Assembly (NCBI GenBank): GCA_023389105.1
Contig: JAEWEY010000004.1
Location: 558,001-622,000, forward strand
DNA: 64,000 nt
Direction: 5' to 3'
Source of the DNA: Pseudomonadota bacterium
GTDB lineage: Bacteria > Pseudomonadota > Alphaproteobacteria > Sphingomonadales > Sphingomonadaceae
Shown here: one piece after another, positions 25,229 through 34,301 of the stretch
Position numbering within the stretch: position 1 is the stretch's first letter
How the letters are laid out: each line of letters starts with the position of its first letter
Position numbers and translations under genes: made by a program
The notes under the pieces: generated by a model
Database searches by the model: none
Told to the model about the DNA's origin: nothing
What the model saw: only the letters and a program-made list of their open reading frames with translations

Positions 25229-28200
25229 ATGACCGAAGCCGGTTTGCCTGAGCGCCAGCAAGAATCGCGCGGTGTCACCATCTTTGATGGCGGCGAAATG
25301 GCGCGCCTGATTGCGGAGCGCGATTGGTCCGATTCGCCTGTGGGGCCGCCGGATACCTGGCCCCAGAGCCTCAAAACAACGGTCGGGCTGATCTTGCCCG
25401 CGGCTGCTCAGATCGTGGTGTTCTGGGGGCCGGAATATGTCGCGATCTACAACGACGCCTACGCCCCGGCGATCGGTGACAACCATCCTAAGGCGTTGGG
25501 ACGGCCCGCCAGAGAGCATTGGGCCGAACTCTGGGACGATCTGGAGCCACTGCTTCGAAGCGTTCTGGAGACGGGGCAGACGGTCTTTGCCAAGGACCGG
25601 GAGTTTTACGTCGAACGGTACGGCTATCCGGAGACGGTCTATTTTGACATCAGCTACTCCGCGATCCCCGATGAAGCAGGCAAGGTCGCGGGTATCCTGT
25701 GCGTCGTCAGTGATACGACCGACCGCGTTCTATCCGAGCGTCGATCGCTGGAAGACAGAGAACGTCTCGTCCAGATGTTCGACCAGTCTCCAACCTTTAC
25801 GGCGGTCATGCGTGGCCCCGGGCATGTGTTCGAGGTCGCCAACCCGGCCTACCTGCAACTGGTCGGCAATCGAGATGTCATCGGCAAGAGCGTTCGGGAG
25901 GCGCTGCCGGAAATCGCCGGCCAAGGCTTCTTCGAACTGCTCGACGACGTGTTTCGCTCGGGCAAACCGTATGTCGGCCTGGATACACCCGTCGTCATCG
26001 ACCGCGGCGGCAGTGAGGAAGAGCGCTTCGTCGACTTTGTCTATCAGCCGCTTACCGACGGTAGCGGAAGGGTCAACGGTATCCTGGTCCAGGGTAGCGA
26101 CGTCACCGAACGGCAGGTAGCGCAGCAGCAACTCCGCGAAAGCGAACACCGTCTTCGCATGACGACGGAAGCCGCCAACATCGGGACATGGGATTTCAAT
26201 CCGCAGACCGGTGAACTGCGCTGGGACGCGCGATGCAAGGAACTGTTCGGGCTCCCGGCGGACGCCGAGATCACCTATGAAATTTTTCTGCAGGGCCTCC
26301 ATTCCGATGACCGCGCCGCGACTGACGAGGCTGTTGAGAATGCGCTACGTCCGGACGGGCCCGGCGCCTACAGCGTTACGTATCGGACCATCGGCTTACA
26401 GGATGGTATTCAGCGGTGGATCTCGGCCACCGGCCGCTCCGTCTTCACCGGCGAGGGGAGCGAACGTATTGCAACCCGCTTCCTAGGGACGGTCATCGAC
26501 ATCAGCGCCTCCATGGCAACCGAGCAACGGCTGCGCGACGAAAGCCATAATCTCGAAGTTCTGAACACGACCGGTTCGGCGATCGCGGGCGAGCTTGACT
26601 TGCAGCGGGTTGTCCAGCTCGTAACGGATGCGGGTGTGGAATTGACTGGGGCCCAGTTCGGCGCCTTCTTTTACAACGTCGTCAATCCTGCTGGCGAAAG
26701 CTACATGCTGTACACGCTATCCGGCGTGCCACGGTCGGCGTTCGAAAAGTTTCCGATGCCGCGGAACACCGCAATCTTCGCGCCGACGTTCGGCGGCGAA
26801 GGGGTGGTTCGGTCGGACGACATCACTAAGGATCCGCGTTACGGGAAAAGCGATCCGCACTTCGGAATGCCGAAAGGTCATCTGCCCGTCGTCAGCTACC
26901 TCGCCGTTCCTGTCGTCGGTCGTACCGGCGAGGTCATTGGGGGCCTGTTTTTCGGCCATCCTGAACCCGGCCGTTTCGAGGCGCGGCATGAGCAGCTGAT
27001 GGAAGGCATCGCTGCCCAGGCCGCCATCGCCATCGATAATGCCCGCCTGTTCGGCAATGCCCAGCACGAGATCGAGCAGCGGATGAAAGCTGAGCAGGCC
27101 CTCACCGCGCTCAACGAGACGCTGGAGAGTCGCGTGGCGGAGGAAATCCAGCAACGTTCACGGGTCGAGGAGGCGCTGCGCCAAACCCAGAAGATGGAGA
27201 CCGTTGGCCAGCTTTCCGGTGGAATCGCGCACGATTTCAACAACCTGCTCCAGGTCATTCACGGCAATCTGTCGATCATGCAGCGGCTCTTGCCCGCCGA
27301 CGACGAAAAGCTTCGCCGGTCGGTCAACAATGCGCTTAGCGGCACTGAGCGGGCAGCAGCGCTCACGAAGCGTTTGCTCGCCTTCTCACGGCGGCAACCG
27401 CTCGACACGCGTCCGATCGACGTCAATCGCCTTATCCTCGACATGACCGAGCTTCTGCATCGGACACTCGGCGAGACCGTGATCATCGACAATAAACTGA
27501 GCAGCGGCATCCCCAATGCACTGGTCGATGCCAATCAGCTGGAAAATGCGCTGCTCAATCTTGCCATTAACGCGCGCGACGCGATGCCGCGCGGCGGTCA
27601 CCTGGAAATCGGTACCAGCGTCACCCGCCTCGATGATGCCGAGCGCGCGGAACTTGGATTGACCAAAGAGTGCTATGTTCTGATCACCGTGCGCGACGAC
27701 GGCGAAGGGATGAGCGAAGAGGTTCGCCAGCGTGCGGTCGAACCGTTTTTTTCAACGAAGGAAGTCGGCCAGGGCACCGGCCTCGGTCTCTCCATGGTCT
27801 ACGGGTTTGTGAATCAGACCGGCGGACAGCTGCGGCTCAACTCGACGCTTGGCGAAGGAACAACGGTCGAGCTGTATCTTCCCTGCTCGACCGCCGAGGC
27901 TCGCCAGGAGAGCAATGAACCCGGTCAGGCCGAATTGCCGCGCGGGCACGGCGAGCGCATCCTCGTATGCGAGGACGACGACGAGGTGCGTTTCTTCTCC
28001 ACGGAGGCGCTGCGCGACCTTGGCTACAATGTCATAGAAGCGCGCGACGCCAATACGGCTCTCGCGGCGCTCGCTGAGCATGGCGAGGTCGATTTGCTGT
28101 TCACCGATGTGGTGCTCCCCGGCGGCCGTACGGGAGCCGACTTGGCGCGGGAAGCCAAAGCTCAGCAACCAGGATTGAAGGTGCTTTTCACAACGGGCTA

Positions 28201-28312
28201 CGCGCGCAGTGCGCTGGACCAGGCGCCCGATGGCGAGCGTTCTCTTGAAGTGCTGACGAAACCGTTCGGTGTGGAAGACCTCGCGAACCGCATCCGCAAC
28301 ATGCTTCGCTAA
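25229..28312 (+). CDS. hybrid sensor histidine kinase, PAS-PAS-PAS-GAF-HisKA-HATPase-REC
   Basis: Large cytoplasmic sensor kinase of 1027 residues with no membrane helix. Three PAS-like domains (about 45-165, 175-300, 305-430) precede a GAF domain (about 445-620), a short coiled coil, the kinase core with the phospho-acceptor His 668 in GGIAHDFNN, the ATP lid (VRDDGEGM, GTGLGLSMVYG), and a C-terminal receiver with Asp 960 in LLFTDVVLPGG and the switch Thr/Lys (FTTGY, LTKPF). No HPt or separate response regulator is adjacent, so its output partner is unknown. GGGAG precedes the ATG. Confidence 0.92.
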   Translation: MTEAGLPERQQESRGVTIFDGGEMARLIAERDWSDSPVGPPDTWPQSLKTTVGLILPAAAQIVVFWGPEYVAIYNDAYAPAIGDNHPKALGRPAREHWAELWDDLEPLLRSVLETGQTVFAKDREFYVERYGYPETVYFDISYSAIPDEAGKVAGILCVVSDTTDRVLSERRSLEDRERLVQMFDQSPTFTAVMRGPGHVFEVANPAYLQLVGNRDVIGKSVREALPEIAGQGFFELLDDVFRSGKPYVGLDTPVVIDRGGSEEERFVDFVYQPLTDGSGRVNGILVQGSDVTERQVAQQQLRESEHRLRMTTEAANIGTWDFNPQTGELRWDARCKELFGLPADAEITYEIFLQGLHSDDRAATDEAVENALRPDGPGAYSVTYRTIGLQDGIQRWISATGRSVFTGEGSERIATRFLGTVIDISASMATEQRLRDESHNLEVLNTTGSAIAGELDLQRVVQLVTDAGVELTGAQFGAFFYNVVNPAGESYMLYTLSGVPRSAFEKFPMPRNTAIFAPTFGGEGVVRSDDITKDPRYGKSDPHFGMPKGHLPVVSYLAVPVVGRTGEVIGGLFFGHPEPGRFEARHEQLMEGIAAQAAIAIDNARLFGNAQHEIEQRMKAEQALTALNETLESRVAEEIQQRSRVEEALRQTQKMETVGQLSGGIAHDFNNLLQVIHGNLSIMQRLLPADDEKLRRSVNNALSGTERAAALTKRLLAFSRRQPLDTRPIDVNRLILDMTELLHRTLGETVIIDNKLSSGIPNALVDANQLENALLNLAINARDAMPRGGHLEIGTSVTRLDDAERAELGLTKECYVLITVRDDGEGMSEEVRQRAVEPFFSTKEVGQGTGLGLSMVYGFVNQTGGQLRLNSTLGEGTTVELYLPCSTAEARQESNEPGQAELPRGHGERILVCEDDDEVRFFSTEALRDLGYNVIEARDANTALAALAEHGEVDLLFTDVVLPGGRTGADLAREAKAQQPGLKVLFTTGYARSALDQAPDGERSLEVLTKPFGVEDLANRIRNMLR

Positions 28313-28322
28313 GGCAAGTAGC

Positions 28323-28407
28323 TGGTGCCCCTGGTCCGACTCGAACGGACACTCTTTGCAGAACTCGATTTTGAGTCGAGCGCGTCTACCAATTCCGCCA
28401 CAGGGGC
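28323..28407 (-). tRNA. tRNA-Leu (CAA)
   Basis: An 85-base tRNA with acceptor stem GCCCCTG/CAGGGGC, a class II long variable arm, anticodon stem CTCGA/TCGAG with loop CTCAAAA giving CAA, T-arm TTCGAGTC and encoded CCA. It faces the histidine kinase gene tail-to-tail. Confidence 0.96.
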
Positions 28408-28446
28408 CCTGCGACTGCCGCTAGCTAGGCGAGCCGACGGCGCTAA

Positions 28447-29955
28447 TCAATTGCGTGGTGACTGCCGACGGTAACTAAGAGCCTCGGCGATGTGGATGCG
28501 CCCTACCTGCTCAGCGCCGGCAAGATCGGCGATGGTGCGCGAAACGCGGAGAACTCGGTGGAAGCCGCGGGCGGATAAGCGCATGGCGTTGGCGGCGTCG
28601 GCGAGAAGCTTTCGACCGGGTTCGTCAGGCGTCGCCACCGAGTCCAGCAATTCACCGTCGGCTTCTGCATTGGTGCGCGGACCGTGGCCGTTGTAGCGGT
28701 CGGACTGCCGCTGTCGCGCAGACGCAACTCGCTGGGCAACCTGTGCACTGCCTTCGGAAGGCGGCGGCAGGGTGAGGTCCGCGGCAGAGACGCCCGGCAC
28801 TTCGACGTGAAGGTCAATACGGTCGAGTAGCGGCCCGGAGACGCGCGCCTGGTAATCAGCCGCGCAGCGCGGGGCACGGCTGCAGGCGAGCGCCGGATCG
28901 CCGAGATGACCGCAGCGGCAAGGGTTCATTGCTGCCACGAGCTGCACCCTCGCCGGGAACGTCACATGGGTGTTGGCACGCGCGACACTGACGTTGCCCG
29001 TCTCAAGCGGCTGGCGGAGCGAATCGAGGACGGCGCGCTGGAACTCGGGCAGCTCATCGAGAAACAGCACGCCGAGGTGCGCGAGGCTGATTTCGCCCGG
29101 CCGGACCTTGAGGCCTCCGCCGACGAGAGCCGGCATGGATGCGCTGTGGTGGGGTGCTCGGAAGGGACGGCGGCGGCGGATCTTGCCGTCGCCAAGTTCG
29201 CCGGCGACCGAAGCGACCATCGAGACTTCCAGCGCTTCGCTGGGCTGCAACGGTGGGAGAATACCCGGAAGGCAGGCGGCGAGCAGCGATTTACCCGAAC
29301 CCGGCGGGCCGCTCATCAATAGGTTATGTCCGCCGGCCGCGGCAATTTCCAGCGCGCGCTTGGCGACTTCCTGCCCTTTGACTTGGGCGAGGTCCGGGCC
29401 GCCCTCGGGTGCTTCCGCCTCAACCACGGCGGGTGTCGGAACGAGCGACGTGCCTTTGAGATGCGCCAGCAAGGCGAGCAGGTCGGGGGCAGCGATGACA
29501 TCGAGCTGCCCGGCCCAGCTCGCTTCGCCGCCCTGCGCCGCTGGGCAAATCAGGCCGAGGTCCAAGGACGAAGCGTGTAACGCGGCGAGCAACACCCCCG
29601 GTGAGGGCGCGATACGGCCGTCCAGGCTGAGCTCTCCAACCGCGACATAGTGCGACAGTGTTTCCGCGTCGGTCGCACCGATTGCGGCCAGCAAGCCCAG
29701 CGCGATGGGCAGGTCGTAATGCGATCCCTCCTTCGGCAGATCCGCAGGCGACAGGTTCACGGTGATCCGTTTCGGCGGAAGCGCTAGACCGATGGCGGAC
29801 AATGCGGCCCGCACCCGCTCGCGGCTTTCCGCAACCGCCTTGTCGGCCAGGCCGACGATGATGAACGCGGGCAGCCCAGCCGACAGCTGCACCTGCACTT
29901 CGACTGCGCGGGCTTCCAGGCCGATATACGCCACAGTGGCGACGGTCGCGGCCAT
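28447..29955 (-). CDS. comM: YifB/ComM family Mg-chelatase-like ATPase
   Basis: AAA+ ATPase related to ComM, a helicase that promotes branch migration during natural transformation. The 502 residues start with the LonC-like subdomain (IGLEARAVEVQVQLSAGLP), then Walker A GPPGSGKS near 218, LFLDELPEF near 300, and the zinc-type MNPCRCGHLGD with the C-terminal Mg_chelatase_C part. The start MAATVATVAYIG gives the standard N-terminus. DprA elsewhere in the window is a second transformation-linked gene. Confidence 0.92.
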   Translation of the reverse strand: MAATVATVAYIGLEARAVEVQVQLSAGLPAFIIVGLADKAVAESRERVRAALSAIGLALPPKRITVNLSPADLPKEGSHYDLPIALGLLAAIGATDAETLSHYVAVGELSLDGRIAPSPGVLLAALHASSLDLGLICPAAQGGEASWAGQLDVIAAPDLLALLAHLKGTSLVPTPAVVEAEAPEGGPDLAQVKGQEVAKRALEIAAAGGHNLLMSGPPGSGKSLLAACLPGILPPLQPSEALEVSMVASVAGELGDGKIRRRRPFRAPHHSASMPALVGGGLKVRPGEISLAHLGVLFLDELPEFQRAVLDSLRQPLETGNVSVARANTHVTFPARVQLVAAMNPCRCGHLGDPALACSRAPRCAADYQARVSGPLLDRIDLHVEVPGVSAADLTLPPPSEGSAQVAQRVASARQRQSDRYNGHGPRTNAEADGELLDSVATPDEPGRKLLADAANAMRLSARGFHRVLRVSRTIADLAGAEQVGRIHIAEALSYRRQSPRN

Positions 29956-30084
29956 TAGGCCCCGCCCCCACAACCGACCATCTTGTACAGAATTCCCCCT
30001 AGCTCGGCGGTTCAGACCTAAGCCGAAGCGGAGCTTTCCCGCAAGCGGCTTGCGCGAACGGTCATGGGTGGCCACATCTGAACG

Positions 30085-30417
30085 ATGATATCGCGGGATC
30101 AGTGGCGCAGCTTCCTGGATCAACCATGGGTGGAATGGTGCCTGTTCGCGCTCGGCGTGGTGCTGGTCATCATCGGGATCATCGTTGCCCCCCTGCCCGG
30201 CCCGGGCGGCGTTTTCTTCATCGCGCCTGGCGCGGCCCTGATCCTCAAGACCAGCATGTGGGCCAAACGCCGTTACGTGCGGTTCAAGCGCTGGCAGCCC
30301 AAAGCCGGCCGCTGGACGGACTGGGCGCTGCAGCGGCGGTCGGCCAAGCGCCGCGAGGCGATCCGCAAGGCCGAACAGCAGGCGACCACCCTGTCCGACG
30401 GTGGTCGAGGCAATTGA
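30085..30417 (+). CDS. PGPGW-type small membrane protein
   Basis: A 110-residue protein with one or two helices at about 17-55 carrying the motif PLPGPGGVFFIAPGAALIL, followed by a basic cytoplasmic tail rich in Arg, Lys and Trp. This matches the putative transmembrane PGPGW family, whose function is unknown. It lies divergent from comM and is separated from rpmH by a strong terminator. Confidence 0.72.
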   Translation: MISRDQWRSFLDQPWVEWCLFALGVVLVIIGIIVAPLPGPGGVFFIAPGAALILKTSMWAKRRYVRFKRWQPKAGRWTDWALQRRSAKRREAIRKAEQQATTLSDGGRGN

Positions 30418-30455
30418 CTTGCACGCGCACCTTCCCTATCGGCGCGCAGGACAGC

Positions 30456-30489
30456 GGCTGCCTGATGGGCGGCCCTTTTTCTTTTATTT
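30456..30489 (+). terminator. rho-independent terminator upstream of rpmH
   Basis: GGCTGCC and GGCGGCC pair over 7 bp (one G-U) around a TGATG loop and are followed by CTTTTTCTTTTATTT. It would end the PGPGW transcript just before the rpmH operon. Confidence 0.72.
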
Positions 30490-30501
30490 GAACTTAAAGG
30501 C

Positions 30502-30966
30502 ATGAGTGATGAAGCGCACCTTCCAGCCGAGCAACCTGGTCCGCAAGCGGCGTCACGGGTTCCGCAGCCGCATGGCGACCGTCGGCGGACGCAAGGTGCT
30601 GAATGCTCGCCGCGCCCGCGGCCGCAAGAAGCTCAGCGCCTAGCCAACATCCGCAAGCGCGCGGACTTCCTCGCCGCTAACGGCGGACTGCGCACGACGA
30701 CTCCCGGTTTCATTCTGTTGATCCGCGACCGCAAGGACGCGGATGCGTCGATGCGCGTTGGCTTCACCGTGACCAAGAAGATCGGGGGCGCGGTCGTCCG
30801 CAACCGGATGAAGCGCCGGTTTCGGGCGCTTGCTCGCGAGGTCGTTCCCGCCAAAGGCCTGGCGGGCGCTGATCACATCATGATCGGCCGCGCCAAGGGC
30901 GTCGAGCGCGACTTCGGCCTGCTTCGGTCGGAACTCGCAAGCGCACTGGACCGGCTACGGCCATGA
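30502..30966 (+). CDS. rnpA: ribonuclease P protein component, start nested upstream of rpmH
   Basis: Protein subunit of RNase P, which trims tRNA 5' ends. The conserved part begins at about residue 48 (RLANIRKRADFLAA) and includes RVGFTVTKKIGGAVVRNRMKRR, the RNA-binding signature. The only ATG, GTG or TTG in this frame before the conserved part is the ATG at 30502, seven bases before the rpmH start, so the whole of rpmH would lie inside rnpA in another frame and the first 47 residues would be extra. An unusual start such as ATC at 30649 is the alternative. The gene overlaps yidD by four bases. Confidence 0.88.
   Translation: MSDEAHLPAEQPGPQAASRVPQPHGDRRRTQGAECSPRPRPQEAQRLANIRKRADFLAANGGLRTTTPGFILLIRDRKDADASMRVGFTVTKKIGGAVVRNRMKRRFRALAREVVPAKGLAGADHIMIGRAKGVERDFGLLRSELASALDRLRP
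30509..30643 (+). CDS. rpmH: 50S ribosomal protein L34
   Basis: A 44-residue basic ribosomal protein, MKRTFQPSNLVRKRRHGFRS at the N-terminus and ending RARGRKKLSA, a near-standard L34. AAAGG lies 8 bases upstream of the ATG, a good ribosome binding site. It is the first gene of the rpmH-rnpA-yidD-yidC-engB cluster and is completely contained within the longest rnpA frame. Confidence 0.97.
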   Translation: MKRTFQPSNLVRKRRHGFRSRMATVGGRKVLNARRARGRKKLSA

Positions 30967-31175
30967 TCGCACGCGCGATGATCCTGATTGCGAAAGCATG
31001 GCAGCGCGGCCCTTCGCAGGTGCTGCCGCCGAGCTGCCGTTATCAGCCGAGCTGTTCGGCCTATGCGATTACCTCTGTTGAACGCTATGGCGCCGCGCGC
31101 GGGGGGTGGATGGCGTTGAAGCGCATCCTCCGCTGCAATCCCTGGGGTGGCCAAGGCCACGACCCCGTACCTTGA
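30963..31175 (+). CDS. yidD: membrane protein insertion efficiency factor YidD
   Basis: Small protein thought to assist YidC-dependent membrane insertion. The 70 residues carry the family motif CRYQPSCSAYAITSVERYG and the RCNPWGGQGHDPVP ending. It overlaps rnpA by ATGA and precedes yidC by 13 bases, the standard order for this cluster. Confidence 0.96.
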   Translation: MIARAMILIAKAWQRGPSQVLPPSCRYQPSCSAYAITSVERYGAARGGWMALKRILRCNPWGGQGHDPVP

Positions 31176-31188
31176 GGATCGAACATAA

Positions 31189-32895
31189 GTGAACGACAGC
31201 AAGAATCTGATCCTCGCGGTGGTGCTGAGCGCGCTCGTGCTGCTTGGCTGGAGCTGGGCGGCGAATAAAATCTTCCCGACTGCCAATCCGCCGAGCACCA
31301 AGATCGAGGCGGGTAAGCAGCAGCCGGTGCAACAGCCGAGTGCGCAGCCCTCAGCGCCGGCAACGCCGAAGGCGACGATGTCGGTTGCGGCTGCATTAGG
31401 AAGCTCCCAACGTGTGGCGATCCGCACGCCGTCGTTGAGCGGCTCGATCAACCTCAAGGGTGCGCAGATCGACGATCTCGTGCTGCTCGAGCAACGGCAA
31501 ACCATTGCCAAGAATTCGCCGCCCGTGCGGCTGTTCTCACCACTCGGCGCGCCGGGCGCTTATCTCGCCAGTTTCGGCTGGACCGCCCAAAACGGCGCGG
31601 CTCCTGGCATGGATACGATGTGGACTGCCGATAGCCAGGAGCTCGTTCCCGGTCGCCCGGTCACGCTGACCTCGCAGGGCGCCGACGGCGCGCGTTACCA
31701 GATCAAGATCGCGGTGGACGACGGCTATCTGTTCACGGTGGCGCAGAGCGTCACCAACGGCTCCAGCGCCCCCATCATAGTGCGGCCGATCGGCCTCGTC
31801 AGCCGCGCCGAGAAGTCGCACGACCCCGATAGCTGGACGAACCACGTCGGACCGATCGGCCTCTTCGGTGGCAAGGCCAATTACGACGTGAACTACAAGA
31901 ACCTCGACGAAGACGGCCCCCAGCCGTTCAACAATGTCGACGGCTGGCTCGGCTTCACCGACAAATATTGGCTCACGGCCCTGATCCCGCAGGGCAGCAT
32001 GGCGGCCGATTTCCGCCGCAGTCCGAGCGGCGGGTACCAGGCCGATTATGCTCTCGCACCGATCACGGTCGCACCCGGCCAGACTTCGACGACGCAGACG
32101 CGGCTATTTGCGGGCGCGAAGGAGAAGGCCTGGCTCGATCGCTACGAGGATGCCGGCATTCCGAAGCTGTCAAAGTCGATCGACTGGGGCTGGTTCGAAT
32201 TCTTCATGCGGCCGATTTTCGACCTCCTGATGTTCCTGTTCCACACGGTCGGCAATTTCGGCGTGGCCATCATCTGCCTGACGCTCATCGTCCGCGCGAT
32301 CATGTTCCCGATCGCGCAGAAGCAGTTCCAGTCGATGGCTGCGATGCGCAAGATCCAGCCCAAGCTGAAGGCGCTGCAGGAGCGGTTCAAGGACGACAAG
32401 CAGCGCCAGCAGCAGGAAATCCTGAAGCTCTATCAGGCCGAGAAGATCAATCCGGCGGCGGGCTGCTTGCCGATCCTGTTGCAGATCCCGGTCTTCTACG
32501 CGCTCTACAAGGTGCTGCTGGTCAGCGTTGAAATGCGCCACCAGCCGTTCGCTTTGTGGATCAAGGATTTGTCGGCAGCGGACCCGCTGACCCCGGTCAA
32601 CCTCTTCGGCCTGCTGCACTTCACCCCGCCGGCGTTCCTGGCGATCGGTGTGCTGCCGATCCTGGTCGGCGCGACGCAATGGGGATCGATGAAGCTCAAC
32701 CCGCAGCCGATGGACCCGGCCCAGGCGCAGGTTTTCGCGATCATGCCGTGGTTCTTGGTGTTCATCATGGCGCCGTTCGCCGCAGGCCTGCAGCTCTACT
32801 GGATCACCAACAACGTGCTGACTATGGCGCAGCAATGGTGGCTGTACCGCAAGTACGGACTGCACCTTAAAGACACGCACCCGGTCGCGACGTGA
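31189..32895 (+). CDS. yidC: membrane protein insertase YidC
   Basis: Inserts and folds inner-membrane proteins, with or without Sec. The 568 residues show an N-terminal helix (LILAVVLSALVLLGWSW), a large periplasmic domain up to about 340, and the conserved C-terminal five-helix core (PIFDLLMFLFHTVGNFGVAI, NPAAGCLPILLQIPVFYALY). The start is GTG at 31189. The periplasmic linker is rich in Gln, Pro and Ala. Its stop overlaps the engB GTG. Confidence 0.97.
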   Translation: MNDSKNLILAVVLSALVLLGWSWAANKIFPTANPPSTKIEAGKQQPVQQPSAQPSAPATPKATMSVAAALGSSQRVAIRTPSLSGSINLKGAQIDDLVLLEQRQTIAKNSPPVRLFSPLGAPGAYLASFGWTAQNGAAPGMDTMWTADSQELVPGRPVTLTSQGADGARYQIKIAVDDGYLFTVAQSVTNGSSAPIIVRPIGLVSRAEKSHDPDSWTNHVGPIGLFGGKANYDVNYKNLDEDGPQPFNNVDGWLGFTDKYWLTALIPQGSMAADFRRSPSGGYQADYALAPITVAPGQTSTTQTRLFAGAKEKAWLDRYEDAGIPKLSKSIDWGWFEFFMRPIFDLLMFLFHTVGNFGVAIICLTLIVRAIMFPIAQKQFQSMAAMRKIQPKLKALQERFKDDKQRQQQEILKLYQAEKINPAAGCLPILLQIPVFYALYKVLLVSVEMRHQPFALWIKDLSAADPLTPVNLFGLLHFTPPAFLAIGVLPILVGATQWGSMKLNPQPMDPAQAQVFAIMPWFLVFIMAPFAAGLQLYWITNNVLTMAQQWWLYRKYGLHLKDTHPVAT

Positions 32896-33533
32896 GCGAG
32901 GCGAACGAAGAGCTGACGGAGCGCGCGCGGAAGCTCTTTGCGGGGCCGATCGCTTTCCTGAAATCGGCGCCGGACCTTCGCTTCCTGCCTGATCCGGATG
33001 CGCCCGAGATTGCGTTCGCCGGCCGTTCGAACGTCGGGAAGAGTTCGCTGCTCAACGCGCTCACCAACCGCAAGGGTTTGGCGCGGACGTCCAACACCCC
33101 GGGCCGGACGCAGGAGCTCAACTTCTTCGATGTGGGCGAACCGCTGCAGCTGCGGCTGGTCGATATGCCCGGATACGGCTTCGCCGAGGCTCCGCGCGAC
33201 ATGGTCAAGCGATGGAAGCGCGTCGTGAACGATTTCCTGCGCGGGCGAGGACCGTTGAAGCGCGCGCTGGTGCTGGTGGATTCGCGGCACGGGCTGAAGG
33301 ACGTCGACCGCGAGATGATGCAGATGCTCGACGATGCGGCGGTCAGCTACCACCTCGTCCTCACCAAGGGCGACAAGGTGAAGCCGACCGAGCTTGCCAA
33401 GACACTTGAGGCCACGCGCACCGAGGCCGCGAAGCATCCGGCGGCGCACCCGACCATCTTCACCACGTCGAGCGAAACCGGTAGCGGGATCGCGGAATTG
33501 CGGACGGCAGTGCTTGAAGCGGCGTTGCTTTAA
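32892..33533 (+). CDS. engB: ribosome biogenesis GTP-binding protein EngB/YihA/YsxC
   Basis: GTPase needed for late large-subunit assembly. In 213 residues the G motifs are clear: GRSNVGKSSLLNAL (G1), NTPGRTQELNFF (G2), VDMPGYGFA (G3), LTKGDKVK (G4). The start is GTG, four bases overlapping yidC. It ends just before a palindromic repeat, which probably marks the end of the operon. Confidence 0.95.
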   Translation: MSEANEELTERARKLFAGPIAFLKSAPDLRFLPDPDAPEIAFAGRSNVGKSSLLNALTNRKGLARTSNTPGRTQELNFFDVGEPLQLRLVDMPGYGFAEAPRDMVKRWKRVVNDFLRGRGPLKRALVLVDSRHGLKDVDREMMQMLDDAAVSYHLVLTKGDKVKPTELAKTLEATRTEAAKHPAAHPTIFTTSSETGSGIAELRTAVLEAALL

Positions 33534-33535
33534 TC

Positions 33536-33623
33536 TCGTCATGCTGAACTTGTTTCAGCATCCATTTCGGAGACTGACGGTGCGGGCGGACCAATGGACC
33601 CTGAAACAAGTTCAGGGCGACGA
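33536..33623. repeat. REP-like inverted repeat, TCGTCatgCTGAACTTGTTTCAG type
   Basis: An 88-bp element whose two 30-base ends are near-perfect inverted copies (left arm starting TCGTCATGCTGAACTTG, right arm ending CAAGTTCAGGGCGACGA). Small hairpins also form inside each arm (CCTGAA/TTCAGG). Elements of this kind are common between genes in sphingomonads. It lies between engB and the GST gene and may stabilise or end the engB mRNA. Confidence 0.82.
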
Positions 33624-33632
33624 GGAAAGCAA

Positions 33633-34301
33633 ATGTTCAAGCTGATCATCGGCAATCGCGCTTATTCCAGCTGGTCGATGCGCGGCTGGCTCGCGTGCAA
33701 GCAGACTGGCGAGGAGTTCGAGGAACTCGTGGTGCCGATGTTCGACGCCGAGTGGGAGCAGCGTCGCGAAGGCGACGAGTTCGCGCCGTCGCTCGGAAAG
33801 GTGCCAATCCTGTGGGATGGCGACATCGTCGTCTGGGATAGTCTGGCGATCATCGATTTCCTCGCCGACCGCTATGGCCCTGCCCTGTTCTGGCCGGAAG
33901 ACGAGGGCGCTCGCGCAGTCGCGCGGTCGATGTCGGCCGAGATGCACAGCAGCTTCGCCAATTTGCGTCGAGAGCTGCCGATGAACGTCCGCAAGAGCTT
34001 CCCGCCCAAGGATTTGAGCGAGGGCGTAAGGGGCGAAGTCGAGCGGATCCTGCAGCTCTGGGCGCAAGCCCGCGCCCGCTGGGGCGGAACCGGCGATTTC
34101 CTGTTCGGAGATTGGTGTGCGGCGGACATCATGTATGCGCCGGTCGTCACGCGCCTGATCACCTATGGCGTCGGGGTGCCGAGCTTTGCCGGCGTCTACA
34201 TGAAGAACGTGCTGTCGCATCCGCACGTCGCCGAATGGATCGACAAAGCCCAGGACGAGCCCTGGGTGATCGAGCAATATGAAACCGAGGGCGCCGCCTA
34301 A
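33633..34301 (+). CDS. glutathione S-transferase family protein
   Basis: A 222-residue protein with a thioredoxin-like N-terminal domain (FKLIIGNRAYSSWSMRGWLA, a Ser-based start, and KVPILWDGDIVVWDSLAIIDFL for the glutathione gamma-glutamyl site) and an all-helical C-terminal domain. Substrate unknown. The start is placed at the ATG directly after the palindromic repeat. It ends tail-to-tail with the cupin gene, sharing CTAA. Confidence 0.88.
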   Translation: MFKLIIGNRAYSSWSMRGWLACKQTGEEFEELVVPMFDAEWEQRREGDEFAPSLGKVPILWDGDIVVWDSLAIIDFLADRYGPALFWPEDEGARAVARSMSAEMHSSFANLRRELPMNVRKSFPPKDLSEGVRGEVERILQLWAQARARWGGTGDFLFGDWCAADIMYAPVVTRLITYGVGVPSFAGVYMKNVLSHPHVAEWIDKAQDEPWVIEQYETEGAA

